Assembly (NCBI GenBank): GCA_946811185.2 | Contig: OX328107.1 | Coordinates: forward strand, 14,969,565 to 15,033,564 | Source: Hippopus hippopus | Lineage: Eukaryota > Mollusca > Bivalvia > Cardiida > Cardiidae | Reading direction: 5' to 3' | DNA: 64,000 nt | Part shown: piece by piece, positions 1-10,441 of the stretch | Layout of the letters: the number at the start of each line of letters is the position of its first letter | Numbering within the stretch: the stretch's first letter is position 1 | Program-made: the position numbers and the translations under genes | Notes under the pieces: model-generated | Databases searched by the model: none | What the model was told of the DNA's origin: nothing | What the model saw: the letters and a program-made list of their open reading frames with translations, nothing else

Positions 1-411
1 TTTTGCTTCATTTTTGTGTCTTGCTCCCTTTTCAATTTTTTTTAGATTCAAACATTTATTATGTTGTTTTGCATTTTATACACTCTGTACTGAACATTTC
101 CGATCTTTTTCTACAAATTATTGTAAGGAGCACAGTCCTACCGTAAATATTTTCTTCTCTCTTCACAATTTTTCAATATTGTCAGTACTACCGTTGAAAA
201 TCATGAGAAAATCTCTTTTACAAATTCAGTTTCAATCCAACTCAGTTATAATTAAATTGGTAAGAGAGATTTTATTATGTTTACTTATTTCTACCTACAA
301 ACGACCTTTCTTCGTCTTGCAGCAAATCTCCTTGGCAGGCCATCAGTCGTTTTGTCATAGCGTTTTCACATGTAATGGTGTATTGAACGTTGATTAATGT
401 TGATTAAATAT
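1..411. other. Unassigned AT-rich sequence at window edge
   Basis: A 127-codon plus frame (14-397) is Phe/Leu/Ser-rich and looks like a chance reading of AT-rich DNA; no splice site or motif supports it. Confidence 0.4.
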
Positions 412-662
412 GAACCACGTTTTGTGAAAAGGGGACTTAATGCATCTGCGAAAAGTATCGACCCAGGTCAGCCTGCTCAGTCCGTGCAGGCTGATCTGAA
501 CCGAAACTTTGGCTATTGGTCAGTTGTCTGTGTGTCCAAGGACTTCTACCTCATGATTGAGTCGGTAGTAAAAAAAAGTGGCTATAATGGACCTATAATT
601 ATGTGTTTGCCCTATTTGGTAAAATGCATCGCGGAGATGTATTAAACCCCCTTTGGCAAGAG
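412..662 (+). mobile_element. MITE family C
   Basis: Defines the family: ends 'tttgtgaaaaggggactta' and 'taaaccccctttggcaaga' are inverted, with an inner palindrome 'gtatcgacccaggtcagcctg ... caggctgatc'. It holds 'ggacttctacctcatgattgag' and 'gatgtattaaa' found in all long copies. No ORF; non-autonomous DNA transposon by structure. Confidence 0.75.
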
Positions 663-998
663 AAAAGTAGTAAGCCGCTAATTTGTTGTAGTCGTTTATG
701 AGTGAAAGGGTCATTTTCAGATTTCGGTCAAATTAAACACTTATCGTTGCTTTACTCCTTGTCTTTTTGTATAAAGTATACATGACGAAACCTTTCTATC
801 GCTCTCTTCTCTTGAAGGCCTTATGCTTTCAGATGATATATGAAGTGTACAAGAAATAGTTTATTCTTTCAGTCCAAATAACAACCAGGAAAGCTTTTGT
901 GGACGCGAATATATAATATTTTTCCCAGACTCGTTTAGTGAAATTTTATGTCAAACACACTCTCATGTCAGATCCTTTATATCTGCCTCTGTTTATCT
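663..998. other. Unassigned sequence
   Basis: Nothing recognised. Confidence 0.4.
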
Positions 999-1042
999 GA
1001 TCAAAATCAGATTGCACAGAACGCACAGTCTACACTGTGCCC
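999..1042. mobile_element. MITE family A, decayed core
   Basis: Only the palindrome core remains (gatcaaaatcagattgcacag and its partner). Confidence 0.4.
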
Positions 1043-1162
1043 TTCTATGTTACGTATTCTAAAACAAACGACCTTGAAATAGGACTATTCTGGACTATTT
1101 TTCCTGCTTAAAAAGGTCCAAATCATTAATCCAGCGCTTTGAGGGCTACAGGTTATCAACTG

Positions 1163-1235
1163 ACCGAATAGCTTAGTTGGTAAAGTCGCTGAGTTATGGT
1201 TGAAGGTCTTGGGTTGGAATCACACGTCTATAGTT
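1163..1235 (+). repeat. tRNA-like SINE head, fragment
   Basis: Contains an A-box-like tagcttagttgg and a B-box-like gggttggaatc at tRNA spacing, as in the 5' part of tRNA-derived SINEs. No cloverleaf of gene quality and no body recognisable downstream. Not a functional tRNA gene in my view. Confidence 0.4.
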
Positions 1236-1474
1236 ATTTAATTGTTTTGTGTTGTTCCTAACTTTAGAGTGTAAACAGTTATTTCCTTATGATTATTCCA
1301 TACAAAATACCAACTTTCTCTCTCCATGAAATAATTTGGGTGCAAATTTTAGTTCTATGCCCCTTCAACAGACATCAGCTTGAATTTGTTTTGAGAAGTA
1401 ATGAGTAAGAAAAATTCACACGGACTTGGTATACATCGTTCTAATTTACGCATTTACATCTATTTTAACCTTTA

Positions 1475-1760
1475 GGCTGCTTAGCGTGACTTACTGATAT
1501 TTCACAAATTATAGACCAGAAGATGCAAAAGCATCTATAGATTAACCCGCGGTAATATCCATAAAACCCATTCACTTCTATGAATACGTACAAAATGGCG
1601 TCAAACGTGACGTCACACAATTGTGATATCAAACATGTATAAGATAAGAAAATTCGTAATGGGTATATTACACTGAAAACAAAAGAGGTTATGTGATAAA
1701 AGAAAATTCGTGATGGGTATATTATACTGAAAACAAGGGAGGTTATGTGATAGAAATTGG
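1475..1760 (+). mobile_element. Repeat family E with internal duplication
   Basis: Shares 'ggtaatatccataaaacccatt', 'cttctatgaatacgtacaaaatg', a CRE-type tgacgtcac and 'tgaaaa..agaggttatgtgat' with copies at 12.5 and 28.3 kb. A segment of about 55 bp ('gaaaattcgtaatgggtatatta ... ggttatgtgata') is tandemly duplicated at about 1648-1700 and 1701-1757. Confidence 0.65.
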
Positions 1761-1924
1761 GTGTCGCTACCTCTGGCGTATCTTGTCTTTGTAGCGAGTA
1801 GAAAAGAAAGGGTCTGCTCGTCTTGGCTTGCACTTTTTGATTCCTTATTTGACCCTTTCTCAAACAATTTCCGACGACGAGTAAAATGTCACCCAAATGA
1901 TAAGATTTGTTTTTCAAGGGGTGG

Positions 1925-2190
1925 AAAATATTTTGAGAAAGGGTAAAAATGTTCGTAATCAGCATTTTCTCTTTCTTTCCTCATGTTTTTAGAACCCTTC
2001 TACTTTAGAACCTTTCTTTTTACTACACTCCCCTGAGTTCTAACGACCTTAACAGAGGTGGCTTTTGAAAAAAGAAGAAAAAGGCTTGTAACCAACATTT
2101 CCTCCTTTATATACAGTATTCAACGATCTCGAAGACAAATATAACTATTCGAGCCACTTGTCATTTGTCATCTACAAATGTTTTCAATAT
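1925..2190 (+). mobile_element. MITE family B, two degraded partial copies
   Basis: First part (1925-2005) keeps 'gtaatcagcattttctctttct'; the second (2009-2190) keeps 'tgagttctaacgacc', a broken central palindrome and 'catctacaaatg'. The right end is replaced by the SINE fragment at 2192. Confidence 0.55.
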
Positions 2191-2191
2191 G

Positions 2192-2345
2192 CAGCGGTGG
2201 GAGAGGAATGCATTCTGATGAAATGACTATCATCAGTCCTTGGGAAGGATTTTGGCAGAGCAGGTAACCGAATCAGTAACCTCTGGGTTTCAAGTCCTGC
2301 CGTGAGTGTCGTTCCCACGGAGCCAACGGACTCGGGCTAGCGAAT
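2192..2345 (-). repeat. SINE (family D), 5' part only
   Basis: Matches the region of the 28.4-kb SINE from 'cagcggtgggag' through the tRNA-derived head (degraded B-box, gggtttcaagtcc on this strand). The 3' part and tail are absent. It abuts a family B fragment on the left. Confidence 0.55.
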
Positions 2346-2419
2346 GTATTTGCAGATGACTAATTGTGATAGGCTTAGACGGTGGTGTAGAAAATATGCT
2401 TCATATGTTGATGATTTCT

Positions 2420-2630
2420 CTAACCCTTATCTTACTAAATAACTTAAAGGAAACTTTCAAGCCGATGGAAAAACCCAAATAATGCTACTTTAAACTTGTT
2501 TTTTGGAGAAAAAATATCTTCTTATCGGACAATGCAGATCCAAGATCAGACTGCACGTTCTGTGTGTCTAATCTTGATCTACACTGCCCGGAAAAGGTCA
2601 GTGAGTCGCGCTTAGCAGCCTATGAGTTAA
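2420..2630 (-). mobile_element. MITE family A
   Basis: Ends 'taacccttatcttactaa' and 'ttagcagcctatgagttaa' are imperfect inverted repeats; the centre has the 'gatcagactgcac' palindrome with 'cggacaatgcagatcc'. I call this orientation minus: the AT-rich 'actttcaagccgat' half comes first. Confidence 0.75.
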
Positions 2631-2712
2631 AAACAAAAAATAACGTTCTGAAAATTAAAGTTTTAATCTTTCTACTCCTACATTAATAAGTAATAATTAA
2701 TGGTTAATAAGT

Positions 2713-3814
2713 AACAAACTGTCTTTGCATTTGGGCAAAACTGAATCTATTCTATTTGGTTCCATACATAAACTCAAAACCCAATCTAAGCTCAATGTCT
2801 CATGCAAAGGTCAATCAATTAAAGCTAGAGAATCGGTTAAGTACCTGGGAGCAACCATAGATCAGAGTCTCTCTTTTGAAGCCATGGCCAGGTCTGTTCT
2901 ATATAAAGCAAATGGACGTCTCAAGTTTTTATACAGAAAAGCAAAGTTTTTGTCTTATCATACCACGAAGTTACTGGTTATGTCTATTACTCAGTGTCAC
3001 TTAAGACTATGCTTCAACAGTGTGGTTTTACTCAATTACACAGGCATTAAGAAATAAACTGCAGACCACACAAAACAAACTAATCAGATTTGTACTGAAT
3101 CTTGATTTCAGAACTCGCATTGAAAATGAACATTTCTCAAAACTAGGCTGGTTATCTGTTTCTAAAAGGGTTGACTTTACAACCCTGTGCCATGTTTTTA
3201 AGATTAATGCTAATACAGCACCTCCGTATATGCATGAGAACTTTACTCCGATTAGCGACACCCATCAATACAGTACTAGACTGAGAGTAACTGTCAGTGG
3301 CAACAGTGACGACTCAGAACATTTTTTCAAAGAGAATGGGTGCTTTTCAATTCCAATGGTCAAAGGCTTTGGCAAAAAGTCTTTTTCCTATAGAGGGATT
3401 TTGCACTAGAATGAACTGCCCCAACAAATCAGGGATACCGAAAGCTTTCTTGTTTTTAAATCCCGATTAAAAAGTTACCTGTTGTAATGCGTCTTTATTC
3501 GAAAATTGCCATTTACTGTGATAAGTCATATTTCAAATAGTCATAAGTTGCGATAAATCATTTTTAGTTAACTGTGATTTTGTCAATTATCAGGCATGTC
3601 CTCCTATGTCACACCTTTTTTATCATTTATTATTATTTCAAGGACCACAATGAAAATAAGGGATTTATAATCCCTTTTTTGTGTCATCCTTTGTATTTAA
3701 ATATAGTTTGTCATAATTTCATTATCATGTCCATTTAATCTCATGTATAGTGCTTTTGTGGTGTCATATATTTTATACAGAAATAAATCTATCTATCTAT
3801 CTATCTATCTATCT
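2713..3814 (+). pseudogene. 5'-truncated non-LTR retrotransposon (LINE), 3' end of reverse transcriptase ORF and 3' UTR
   Basis: Seen: from 2713 a frame reads NKLSLHLGKTESILFGS, then VKYLGATIDQSLSF and LKFLYRKAKFLSYHT, the thumb/C-terminal region typical of jockey/CR1-type LINE reverse transcriptases. A +1 shift near 3010 moves to a frame with STVWFYSITQALRNKLQTTQ and LGWLSVSKRVDF. At 3407 the near-invariant Trp of the 'WNELP' motif is a TAG, after which NELPQQIRDTESFLVFKSRL continues in frame to TAA at 3485-3487. The 3' UTR ends in aataaa followed by an (ATCT)n tail (3786-3814), as in CR1-like elements. Catalytic YxDD motifs are absent because the 5' part is missing. Dead copy. Confidence 0.85.
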
Positions 3815-3956
3815 GTCTACATCTTTCTTTATCTCTCATTTTTTTTCCATCATTTGGCAGACAATCAAGATGCGCAAGATATGATCAAATGACAAGAGAA
3901 ATCTCTAGCCTTTTCGCATGTCTACATCATCGAGGGGGATTTATTATCTATGATAT

Positions 3957-4107
3957 GTATTCACCAACCATTCTTGTTTTACTCTAATTCTAGATTTACA
4001 AAGTAACACAACTTCTATCTAATCGGCTAAATCATTTTTTTAGGCAACCAGAAGTTGTGTTACTTTCAAATCTAGAGATTCTTGAGAATAAGATCAACAA
4101 TGTTCTG
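3957..4107. mobile_element. MITE family F
   Basis: Short palindromic element: 'gtattcaccaaccattct' end, then 'aaagtaacacaacttct' and its inverted partner 'agaagttgtgttactttc', then 'gattcttgagaataag'. A family A copy abuts it at 4108. Confidence 0.6.
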
Positions 4108-4322
4108 AACCCTTAGGCTGCTAAGCGCGACTCAATGACCTTTTTCGGACATTGCAGATCAAGATCAGACGGCACAGAAAGTGCAGTCTGATATTTGATC
4201 TACACTGTCCAATACGGTATTTTCTTTCCGGCGAAATCAAGTTTGAAATCGCAATATTTGGATTTTTTTACTATTGAGATGAATTTTGGTTTCATTTAGT
4301 TAGCAGCTTAAATAAAGGTTAA
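4108..4322 (+). mobile_element. MITE family A
   Basis: Plus orientation: 'aacccttaggctgctaagcg' first, then 'cggacattgcagatcaagatc', palindrome, 'tttgaaatcgcaatatttgg' and a decayed right end 'aaaggttaag'. It lies about 190 bp upstream of the EF-hand gene's start codon. Confidence 0.75.
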
Positions 4323-4514
4323 GAATGTATCTTGAATACGGGCCAAGATTTTGGATTGGACTTTTGGTGACTGCACCGGTTTGCATTGGAGTTTCCTAAG
4401 ACATAGCAGAGATCTAAAAAGAAACACATGAACCAGAGGGCTGTCGCTGTACTTTAAAAGAAGTTTTACAGGATAACCCGTTGACGTACATGCTACTTCT
4501 TTCTATTTTCAGAT

Positions 4515-4698
4515 ATGCCCACAATTGTAAATGTTTGTCGGTTGTCTGTCTATTTTTCTCTGTGTCTAACGGTGTCCAGCTTGTATCTACCCATGATGAA
4601 ATCTCAAACCGGAAGTAAACGTAATCGGAACCTTCCGGTCTCTGTAAATATGGATGCTGCAACAGTCTCTTCATCACATCATAACAAAGGCCACTCAG
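4515..4698 (+). CDS. Secreted single EF-hand protein, coding exon 1 (signal peptide and His/basic-rich spacer)
   Basis: First coding exon of a three-exon gene giving 129 residues (390 coding nt including stop). Seen: ATG at 4515, then residues about 8-24 (CRLSVYFSLCLTVSSLY) form a hydrophobic core typical of a signal peptide, then a basic stretch (GSKRNR, residues 33-38) and a Ser/His run (SSSHHNKGH). The exon ends CACTCAG|GTAAAG with one base of the next codon (phase 1). The bases just before the ATG, ttctattttcag (4501-4512), look like a splice acceptor, so a 5' UTR exon probably lies upstream. Family knowledge: phase-1 introns after a signal peptide are common in secreted metazoan proteins. 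Inference: the product enters the secretory pathway. KR pairs at residues 35-36 and about 71-72 could be processing sites, so a processed peptide precursor is an alternative. A family B element begins only about 20 bp downstream. Confidence 0.7.
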
Positions 4699-4717
4699 GT
4701 AAAGTTTTTTAATCGTC

Positions 4718-4893
4718 CTTTACCAAAAGATCCCGTGTTTTAACGACCCCGGGGAACAAGTTTTAAAAAATGCGAGAAAGGGTAGAAATTGCTAGTAACA
4801 AGCATATTCTCCTTTTTCCACAATACTTTTTACACTAATAATGCATCATTTTGGCGACAATGGTTCTTCGTCTGCAAATACTTAAAAATGAAA
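4718..4893 (+). mobile_element. MITE family B, right end replaced by minisatellite
   Basis: Starts 'cctttaccaaaagatcccg', has 'gttttaacgacccc' and a worn central palindrome, and stops at 'cgtctgcaaatacttaaaaatg', exactly where the 33-38-bp array begins. The array may have grown out of, or into, this copy. Confidence 0.6.
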
Positions 4894-5970
4894 AGGTCTT
4901 GTATATTTTCGTACCGTACAGTACAGGAAAAAGGTCCTGTATTTTGTCGTACCGTACAGTACAGGTAAAAGGTCCTGTATTTTGTCGTACCGTACAGTAC
5001 AGGAAAAGGGTCCTGTATTCTGTCGTACCGTACAGAACAGGAAAAAGGTCCTGTATTTTGTCGTACCGTACAGAACAGGAAAAAGGTCCTGTATTCTGTC
5101 GTACCGTACAGTACAGGAAAAAGGTCCTGTATATTTTGTCGTACCGTACAGTACAGGAAAAAGGTCTTGTATTTTGTCGTACCGTACAGTACAGGAAAAA
5201 GGTCCTGTATTTTGTCGTACCGTACCGTACAGGAAAAAGGTCTTGTATATTGTCGTACCGTACAGGGAAAAGGTCCTGTATTTTGTCGTACCGTACAGGG
5301 AAAAGGTCCTGTATTTTGTCGTACAGTACAGGGAAAAGGTCTTGTATTTTGTCGTACCGTATAGGAAAAAGGTCTTGTATTTTGTCGTACCGTACAGGGA
5401 AAAGGTCCTGTATTTTGTCGTACAGTACAGGAAAAAGGTCTTGTATATTGTCGTACCGCACAGGAAAAAGTTCCTGTATTTTGTCGTACCGTACAGGGAA
5501 AAGGTCCTGTATATTGTCGTACCGTACAGGGAAAAGGTCTTGTATTTTGTCGTACCGTACAGGAAAAAGGTCTTGTATTTTGTCGTACCGTACAGGAAAA
5601 AGGTCTTGCATTTTGTCGTACCGTACAGGGAAAAGGTCCTGTATTTTGTCGTACCGTACAGGGAAAAGGTCCTGTATATTGTCGTACCGTACAGGAAAAA
5701 GGTCTTGTATTTTGTCGTACCGTACAGGAAAAAGGTCCTGTATTTTGTCGTACCGTACAGGGAAAAGGTCCTGTATTTTGTCGTACCGTACAGGGAAAAG
5801 GTCCTGTATATTGTCGTACCGTACAGGGAAAAGGTCCTGTATATTGTCGTACCGTACAGGGAAAAGGTCTTGTATATTGTCATACCGTACAGGGAAAAGG
5901 TCTTGTATTTTGTTGTACCGTACAGGAAAAAGGTCTTGTATTTTGTCGTACCGTACAGGAAAAAGGTCTA
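4894..5970 (+). repeat. Hairpin minisatellite, 33-38-bp units, about 31 copies
   Basis: Unit 'gtaccgtacagg' + 'aaaaaggtcctgtattttgtc' (33 bp). The first 8-9 units have an extra 5 bp (gtacagtacagg, 38 bp); the rest are 33 bp. TACAGGA and TCCTGTA form a 7-bp stem around an A/G loop in each unit. Because 33 is a multiple of three and the unit lacks stops, long ORFs appear on both strands (for example 4851-6011); these are repeat artefacts, with peptide unit RTGKRSCILSY or shadows of it. Nothing supports translation. It lies in intron 1 of the EF-hand gene. Confidence 0.9.
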
Positions 5971-6195
5971 CAAAGACAGATGTGCACTCGCTCGACTGTT
6001 CCTATCCTTGAGCTCCTGATTCTGCAAGTTTGTATGAACAAAGTTTTGTTATTTCCCAATGTTCTATTTATATTAGGCTTACTGTAATTCACAGCTTTAT
6101 CAAATCTTATCCTGTCATTTTTGACCATATATGGATTTGAAAGAAGAGTGTAAAGCAAAATCAGCCAGCACACACACGCCCCTCCATCAATCGTT

Positions 6196-6310
6196 CTTAC
6201 CAAAAGCAAAAAGTATAGACTCAGGTAAGCCTGCGAGAACAGTGAAGGCTGATCTTGGTCGATACTTCTTGCATATGTATTAAACCCTCCCCATTTTTCA
6301 CAGAGCTAAA
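6196..6310 (+). mobile_element. MITE family C, partial
   Basis: Central palindrome ('aagtatagactcaggtaagcctg ... gaaggctgatcttggtcgat') joined directly to the right end 'tattaaaccctccccatttttcacagagc'; the middle third is missing. Confidence 0.55.
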
Positions 6311-6489
6311 GTATTTTACGTAACCGCTAAAAACTTATATTGGATGAATATTTGTTTATTTTAATACATGTTTTTATGTTTACGTTTATTTGCAAAAAAA
6401 AATCATGGAAAATGTAAGGCACATGTATTCCGACGATGGCACCGACCTCCGATTATCACATGATGGACAAAAAGTTAAAGGAAAATATT

Positions 6490-6660
6490 TGAAATATTTG
6501 TCTGTGAAAAGAGGGTTTAAATCATCTCCAAAAAGTATCGACCTATGACAGGTCCGCATTCCGCGATAGGCTGTCATGAGTCGAAAGTTTTTGATAGTAA
6601 TGTAATGTCTTTCTTGGGATAATGTATCACGGGGATACAATAAACCTTTTTTTGCTACAG
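6490..6660 (+). mobile_element. MITE family C, degraded
   Basis: 'gaaaagagggtttaaatcatc' through a worn palindrome to 'gtatcacggggatacaataaacc'. Confidence 0.5.
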
Positions 6661-6984
6661 CACGACTCACACTATATTTGGCGCAGAAAGAGTTCAGTTT
6701 TTTTTTTTGAGTTAAAGCGTTTGTGACCTCGCCAGGGAAACTCACCCCATTGCTCGATTAGATCTGTATTTACACCACTTTGTGTATCAATAATTCATCA
6801 TCATACATAATCAGTCAAAGGTATCGGCATCAGCTAATTATCTGGCCGTAAATGGCAATTACAAGGATGGCCTTACCAAATGTCACTTGTCATGAGTGAA
6901 CTTTATGAAATATGCATTTCTGTCGTGAAACTACAGTTATTGAAAAGACTTTGACAATTGAAACCGCTACAGATGCACAAATAT
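6661..6984. other. Unassigned sequence, intron 1
   Basis: Nothing recognised beyond a T9 run near 6700. The phrase 'tgagtgaactttatgaaatat' (6893 on) recurs as 'gattgaactttatgaaatat' at 7236. Confidence 0.4.
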
Positions 6985-7193
6985 TGACCTTAGGCTAATA
7001 AGCACGACTCGAGGACCTTTTGCGGACAGTGTAGGTCAAGATCAGACTGCACAGAACGTGCAGTCTGATCTTGGGTCTACACTGCCCAATAAGGAGTTAT
7101 TTCCCCCAAAAAATAAATTTGAAATGACAACATTTGTTTGTTTACTATCGGCTTGAAAGTTTAATTTGATTTATTAAGCAGGTTAAGGGTTAA
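6985..7193 (+). mobile_element. MITE family A
   Basis: Well-kept palindrome (gatcagactgcacagaac ... gcagtctgatcttgg) and right end 'ttaagcaggttaagggttaa'; left end partly lost. Confidence 0.75.
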
Positions 7194-7449
7194 AACGAAA
7201 AAAAAAAAGACGCAAAATTTGGTATCACTTGTTATGATTGAACTTTATGAAATATACCTTCCTGCCGTGAATCGTTACATATAAAGGGAAAAGGCTAAAT
7301 GGTTAAAAAAAATATATAAAGCGGAAAAGATACTAGACGTTGCCTTACGAGAACACACAGTCAGTTATCCAGCAACAGATTCCTACCTTGCACCATAAAG
7401 AATGCGACCAGTACTCTGGTAAACAAGAGGAAAACTTCAGACATCTTCG

Positions 7450-7640
7450 TAATACATTATACCAAGCAATTTGTTGCATATCATGAATTTATTTTATCTA
7501 AAAACCATCTGAATCATGGAGTAGAATGTCCTTTGATGCACAGAAAATTTTATTATGAGCAAAAAGTTTCGACCAATATCAGGCACAGACGGTGCAGGCC
7601 GACACGGGACGATATGTTTTGAAGATCCATTATATCACCT
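7450..7640 (-). mobile_element. MITE family C, partial
   Basis: Recognised by 'aaaaccatctgaatcatgg', 'gtagaatgtcctttg' and 'gcaaaaagtttcgacc'; outer ends missing. Confidence 0.5.
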
Positions 7641-7882
7641 GTTCATAGGGCATGACTGATATACATTCACATCATATATATTCACATATGTATTCTATAG
7701 CGTTTCAGCTGCATGAGATATTAGTGTTACTTGGGGAATAAAATGCTCTGATTCTTAACTTTATGACCGACTTATGTTGTTGTATCAATGAGACAACGGA
7801 AATGAATACTTATAAAATATGTGTTAGCATAATCAATATTGCTTTTAGAATAAGAAAAGATTAATTTTTCCGTGACTTTGAC

Positions 7883-8934
7883 CATAGGCCTCTGAAACTC
7901 CATTGGTCCATCAAAGGATACCGAAATTTTCATTACCGGACACCGTTACTATAAATAGCACAATGGCGATTCCCTCTCTACTGTATATAGTAAGACAAGG
8001 TTATACAACGAAATAGAAGAAATTTTGACCCCCGTTCCCCTTCAGAGATACTACCTAATCGAAAATGGAAAAATTAACCTAATTACCGCTGCAGATGGGT
8101 TCACAAATGATTTTCTTGTGTACCCTGGCCTTCGAAAGTTTCAAACGGCACTTGGCATGAAGTAATATCTCTCACCTAAAAAGATTTCAAAAGCTGCCAC
8201 ATTTTCCGGATCGCCATGCGCTGACGTCACACGATTTAAAATCCTGCAACGAATAATAATAATAATAATAAAAAAAAAGTCAAACACAGATCGACTTTTT
8301 TTTTTTTTGTTAATAATTAGATGAAATTATTAAATTAACATTTTATCTGTTATAATCTATCTTTTTATTTAATCCAGTATCACGATTTTCATCTTCCATT
8401 TCGCATATTTTCAAAAGCTTTTTTACCGTTCATTGGTCAAAAACTGTGGCACGTCTTTTGATAGTAAACTCACGTGAGTTATAGTTCGATGCTTCATAAT
8501 GAATTGTCTGACGTCAGCGCATGGCGATCCGGAAAATGTGGAAGCTTTTTAATTTTTTTTTTGAGATGAGAGCTATTGCTTGATGGCAAGAGCTGTCTGA
8601 AACTTTCGAGGGTCAGGGTACACAAGAAAAATCAATTGTGAACCCATCTGCACCGGTAACTAGGTTTATTTTTTTCATTTTCGGTTAAGTGTTATCTCTG
8701 AAAGGGAACGGGGGTCATTTTTTTTTTTTTATTTCGTTGCACACCTCGTCTTACTATATACAGTATAGAAAGAGTGGCCACTGCGCTATTTATAGAAACT
8801 GTTAATGAAAATTTGAGTATATTCCGTGACATACAGACGGTGCACCAATGTGCTATAAGTGTTCGATGATCGACCAAGAAAGTTTTTAGTGTTCCGTGAT
8901 AGACAAGTGGAGCTTCAAAGGCCTGTGGTTTGAC
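7883..8934 (+). mobile_element. Fold-back element FB1, about 350-bp inverted arms
   Basis: Left arm 7883-8240 ('cataggcctctgaaactccat ... ggatcgccatgcgctgacgtcac') is inverted in the right arm 8507-8934 ('ctgacgtcagcgcatggcgatcc ... aaaggcctgtgg'), with many internal matches such as 'gacccccgttcccc' / 'gggaacgggggtc'. A spacer of about 270 bp lies between. The right arm has a roughly 60-bp insertion near its end. No ORF. Both arms carry a TGACGTCA site near the loop. Confidence 0.85.
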
Positions 8935-9046
8935 AAACCCATAGCTTCGGGTTCGTATTCAGCCAAGCTAAACCGTGATAGCAGTAAATCTGTTCTTCAT
9001 ATATTCACTACTCGTATAAATGAATTTTCGAATAAATGAATCAAGT

Positions 9047-9240
9047 CTTCCGCTGCTAAGCGTCACTCGGGCCGCCTTTAAGGACAGTGTAGATCAAGAT
9101 CAGACTGCACACAACTTGCAATCTTATCTTTGATCTATACTGCCCGATACGGTATTTTCTTTCCGGTGAAATCAATTTTGAAATTGCAATATTTAGGTAT
9201 TGGAAAGTTTTGTTTTATCTATTTGGCAGTTTGAAGGTTA
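9047..9240 (+). mobile_element. MITE family A
   Basis: 'ccgctgctaagcgtcactcg', worn palindrome and 'ttgaaattgcaatatttagg'; right end decayed. Confidence 0.65.
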
Positions 9241-9412
9241 GTTCGAAGGAATGGCCGGAAAGTACAGGCCTTGTGAAAAAAGTGAAAATGCGATTTTCTG
9301 TATTTGCTCGAGATAGCTATCAAAACTGATAGTGCAGTATCTCTTAAGGGAAAAAAAGGATAAATGATTGAAAGATAAAGATGTTATGAATGCTCGAAGA
9401 CATATATTCTCT

Positions 9413-9640
9413 TTACCCTTTACCACACAATCTCGAGTTTTAAAGACCCTGAGAGAGAAGTCTTTGAAAACATTGTGGGAAAAGGAGAAAATGATGGTAA
9501 CCATCATTTTCTCCTTTTCCCATAATGTTTTCTAACCTATAAAAGAGAAAATCCATCATTCGTGCCACACTGAAATTGTAGTCAGCAAAAGCTTTCAATT
9601 TGTACAAGTCTAAAATTTTGTCGTGTGGTAAAGAGCTAAT
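9413..9640 (+). mobile_element. MITE family B, well preserved
   Basis: Left end 'taccctttaccacacaatc', right end 'ttttgtcgtgtggtaaagag'. The central palindrome is near perfect: 'acattgtgggaaaaggaga' ... 'tctccttttcccataatgt' around gatggtaaccatc. Confidence 0.85.
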
Positions 9641-9643
9641 CTC

Positions 9644-9853
9644 TAACCGTTATTCTGCTAGATAAATGAAATGAAACTTTCAAGCCGATTGGAAAACCCC
9701 AGATTTTCCAATTTCAGAGGAATTTTTGGAGGAAAGATATAAACTTATCGGAAAGTGTAGAACCAAGATCAGACTGCACGTTCTGTGCAGTCTGATCTTG
9801 ATCTACGCTATCCGCAAAGGGTCAGTGAGTCGCGCTTAGCAGCGTAAGGGTTC
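9644..9853 (-). mobile_element. MITE family A
   Basis: 'taaccgttattctgctag' to 'cagcgtaagggtt', intact 'gactgcacgttctgtgcagtc' palindrome. It starts 3 bp after a family B copy. Confidence 0.8.
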
Positions 9854-9905
9854 AGCTGCTAACCATGCAGTCTGATCATATCTACAGTGTACGATACAGT
9901 GAGAC
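9854..9905. mobile_element. MITE family A, fragment
   Basis: 'agctgctaaccatgcagtctg' then 'atctacagtgtacgatac': one arm of the palindrome only. Confidence 0.4.
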
Positions 9906-10441
9906 TTTATTGACCAACAGCTTTTAACGTGAAACACAATATCTGCATAGAATTGTTCATTCATATTCGTTCAGTAGCGTATTGATAATTTCGAGTGTCT
10001 TTCGACAATCCGTATAAATCGATATTTTTCATGGATTCCCTGGTCCCAAACACGTTCCAATGATCGACATTTGACTCAAGTTCATAAATCAAGCCAATCA
10101 ATTGTTCAGAGCTTCGCTTGCAATATTATATAAATATTTTAGCTGAGGTAAACAAAAGTGATAGAGCCAAACACCTAACACTCCAGATAAAGTCATAATC
10201 AAAACGTAATTGTCCCTTCGTTTGATCAGAGCAATTGCTCGTGAAGGTCAATGGACGTACTCCAACGCAACTATTAAACGTCAAATTGTCCGCAATTTAG
10301 CGAATAATCTCATCAGTGCTAATAAAATGATAGTTACCATGCTTTTAGCGGTGCCTATAAAGTTGATGGCCTACATCCGCATTTCTTTACTCCTGCAATA
10401 ACCTTAGTTATGTATATGTGTCTTAAAGATATCCGATAAAA
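9906..10441. other. Unassigned sequence, intron 1
   Basis: No recognised repeat family. A 63-codon plus-strand frame at 10210 has no supporting features. Confidence 0.4.

Noticed and set aside
14..397. 127-codon ORF at the window start
   Set aside because: AT-rich chance frame, Phe/Leu/Ser-heavy, no motif, no splice sites.
1163..1235. Possible tRNA gene
   Set aside because: Box-like motifs are present but stems do not pair well; treated as a SINE-head fragment.
4894..5970. CRISPR-like array because of regular hairpin repeats
   Set aside because: Units are contiguous with no unique spacers, and the sequence is an animal intron.
4851..6011. 386-codon plus-strand ORF and long minus-strand ORFs over the same DNA
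   Set aside because: All are readings of the 33-38-bp tandem array, open because the unit lacks stops in several frames.
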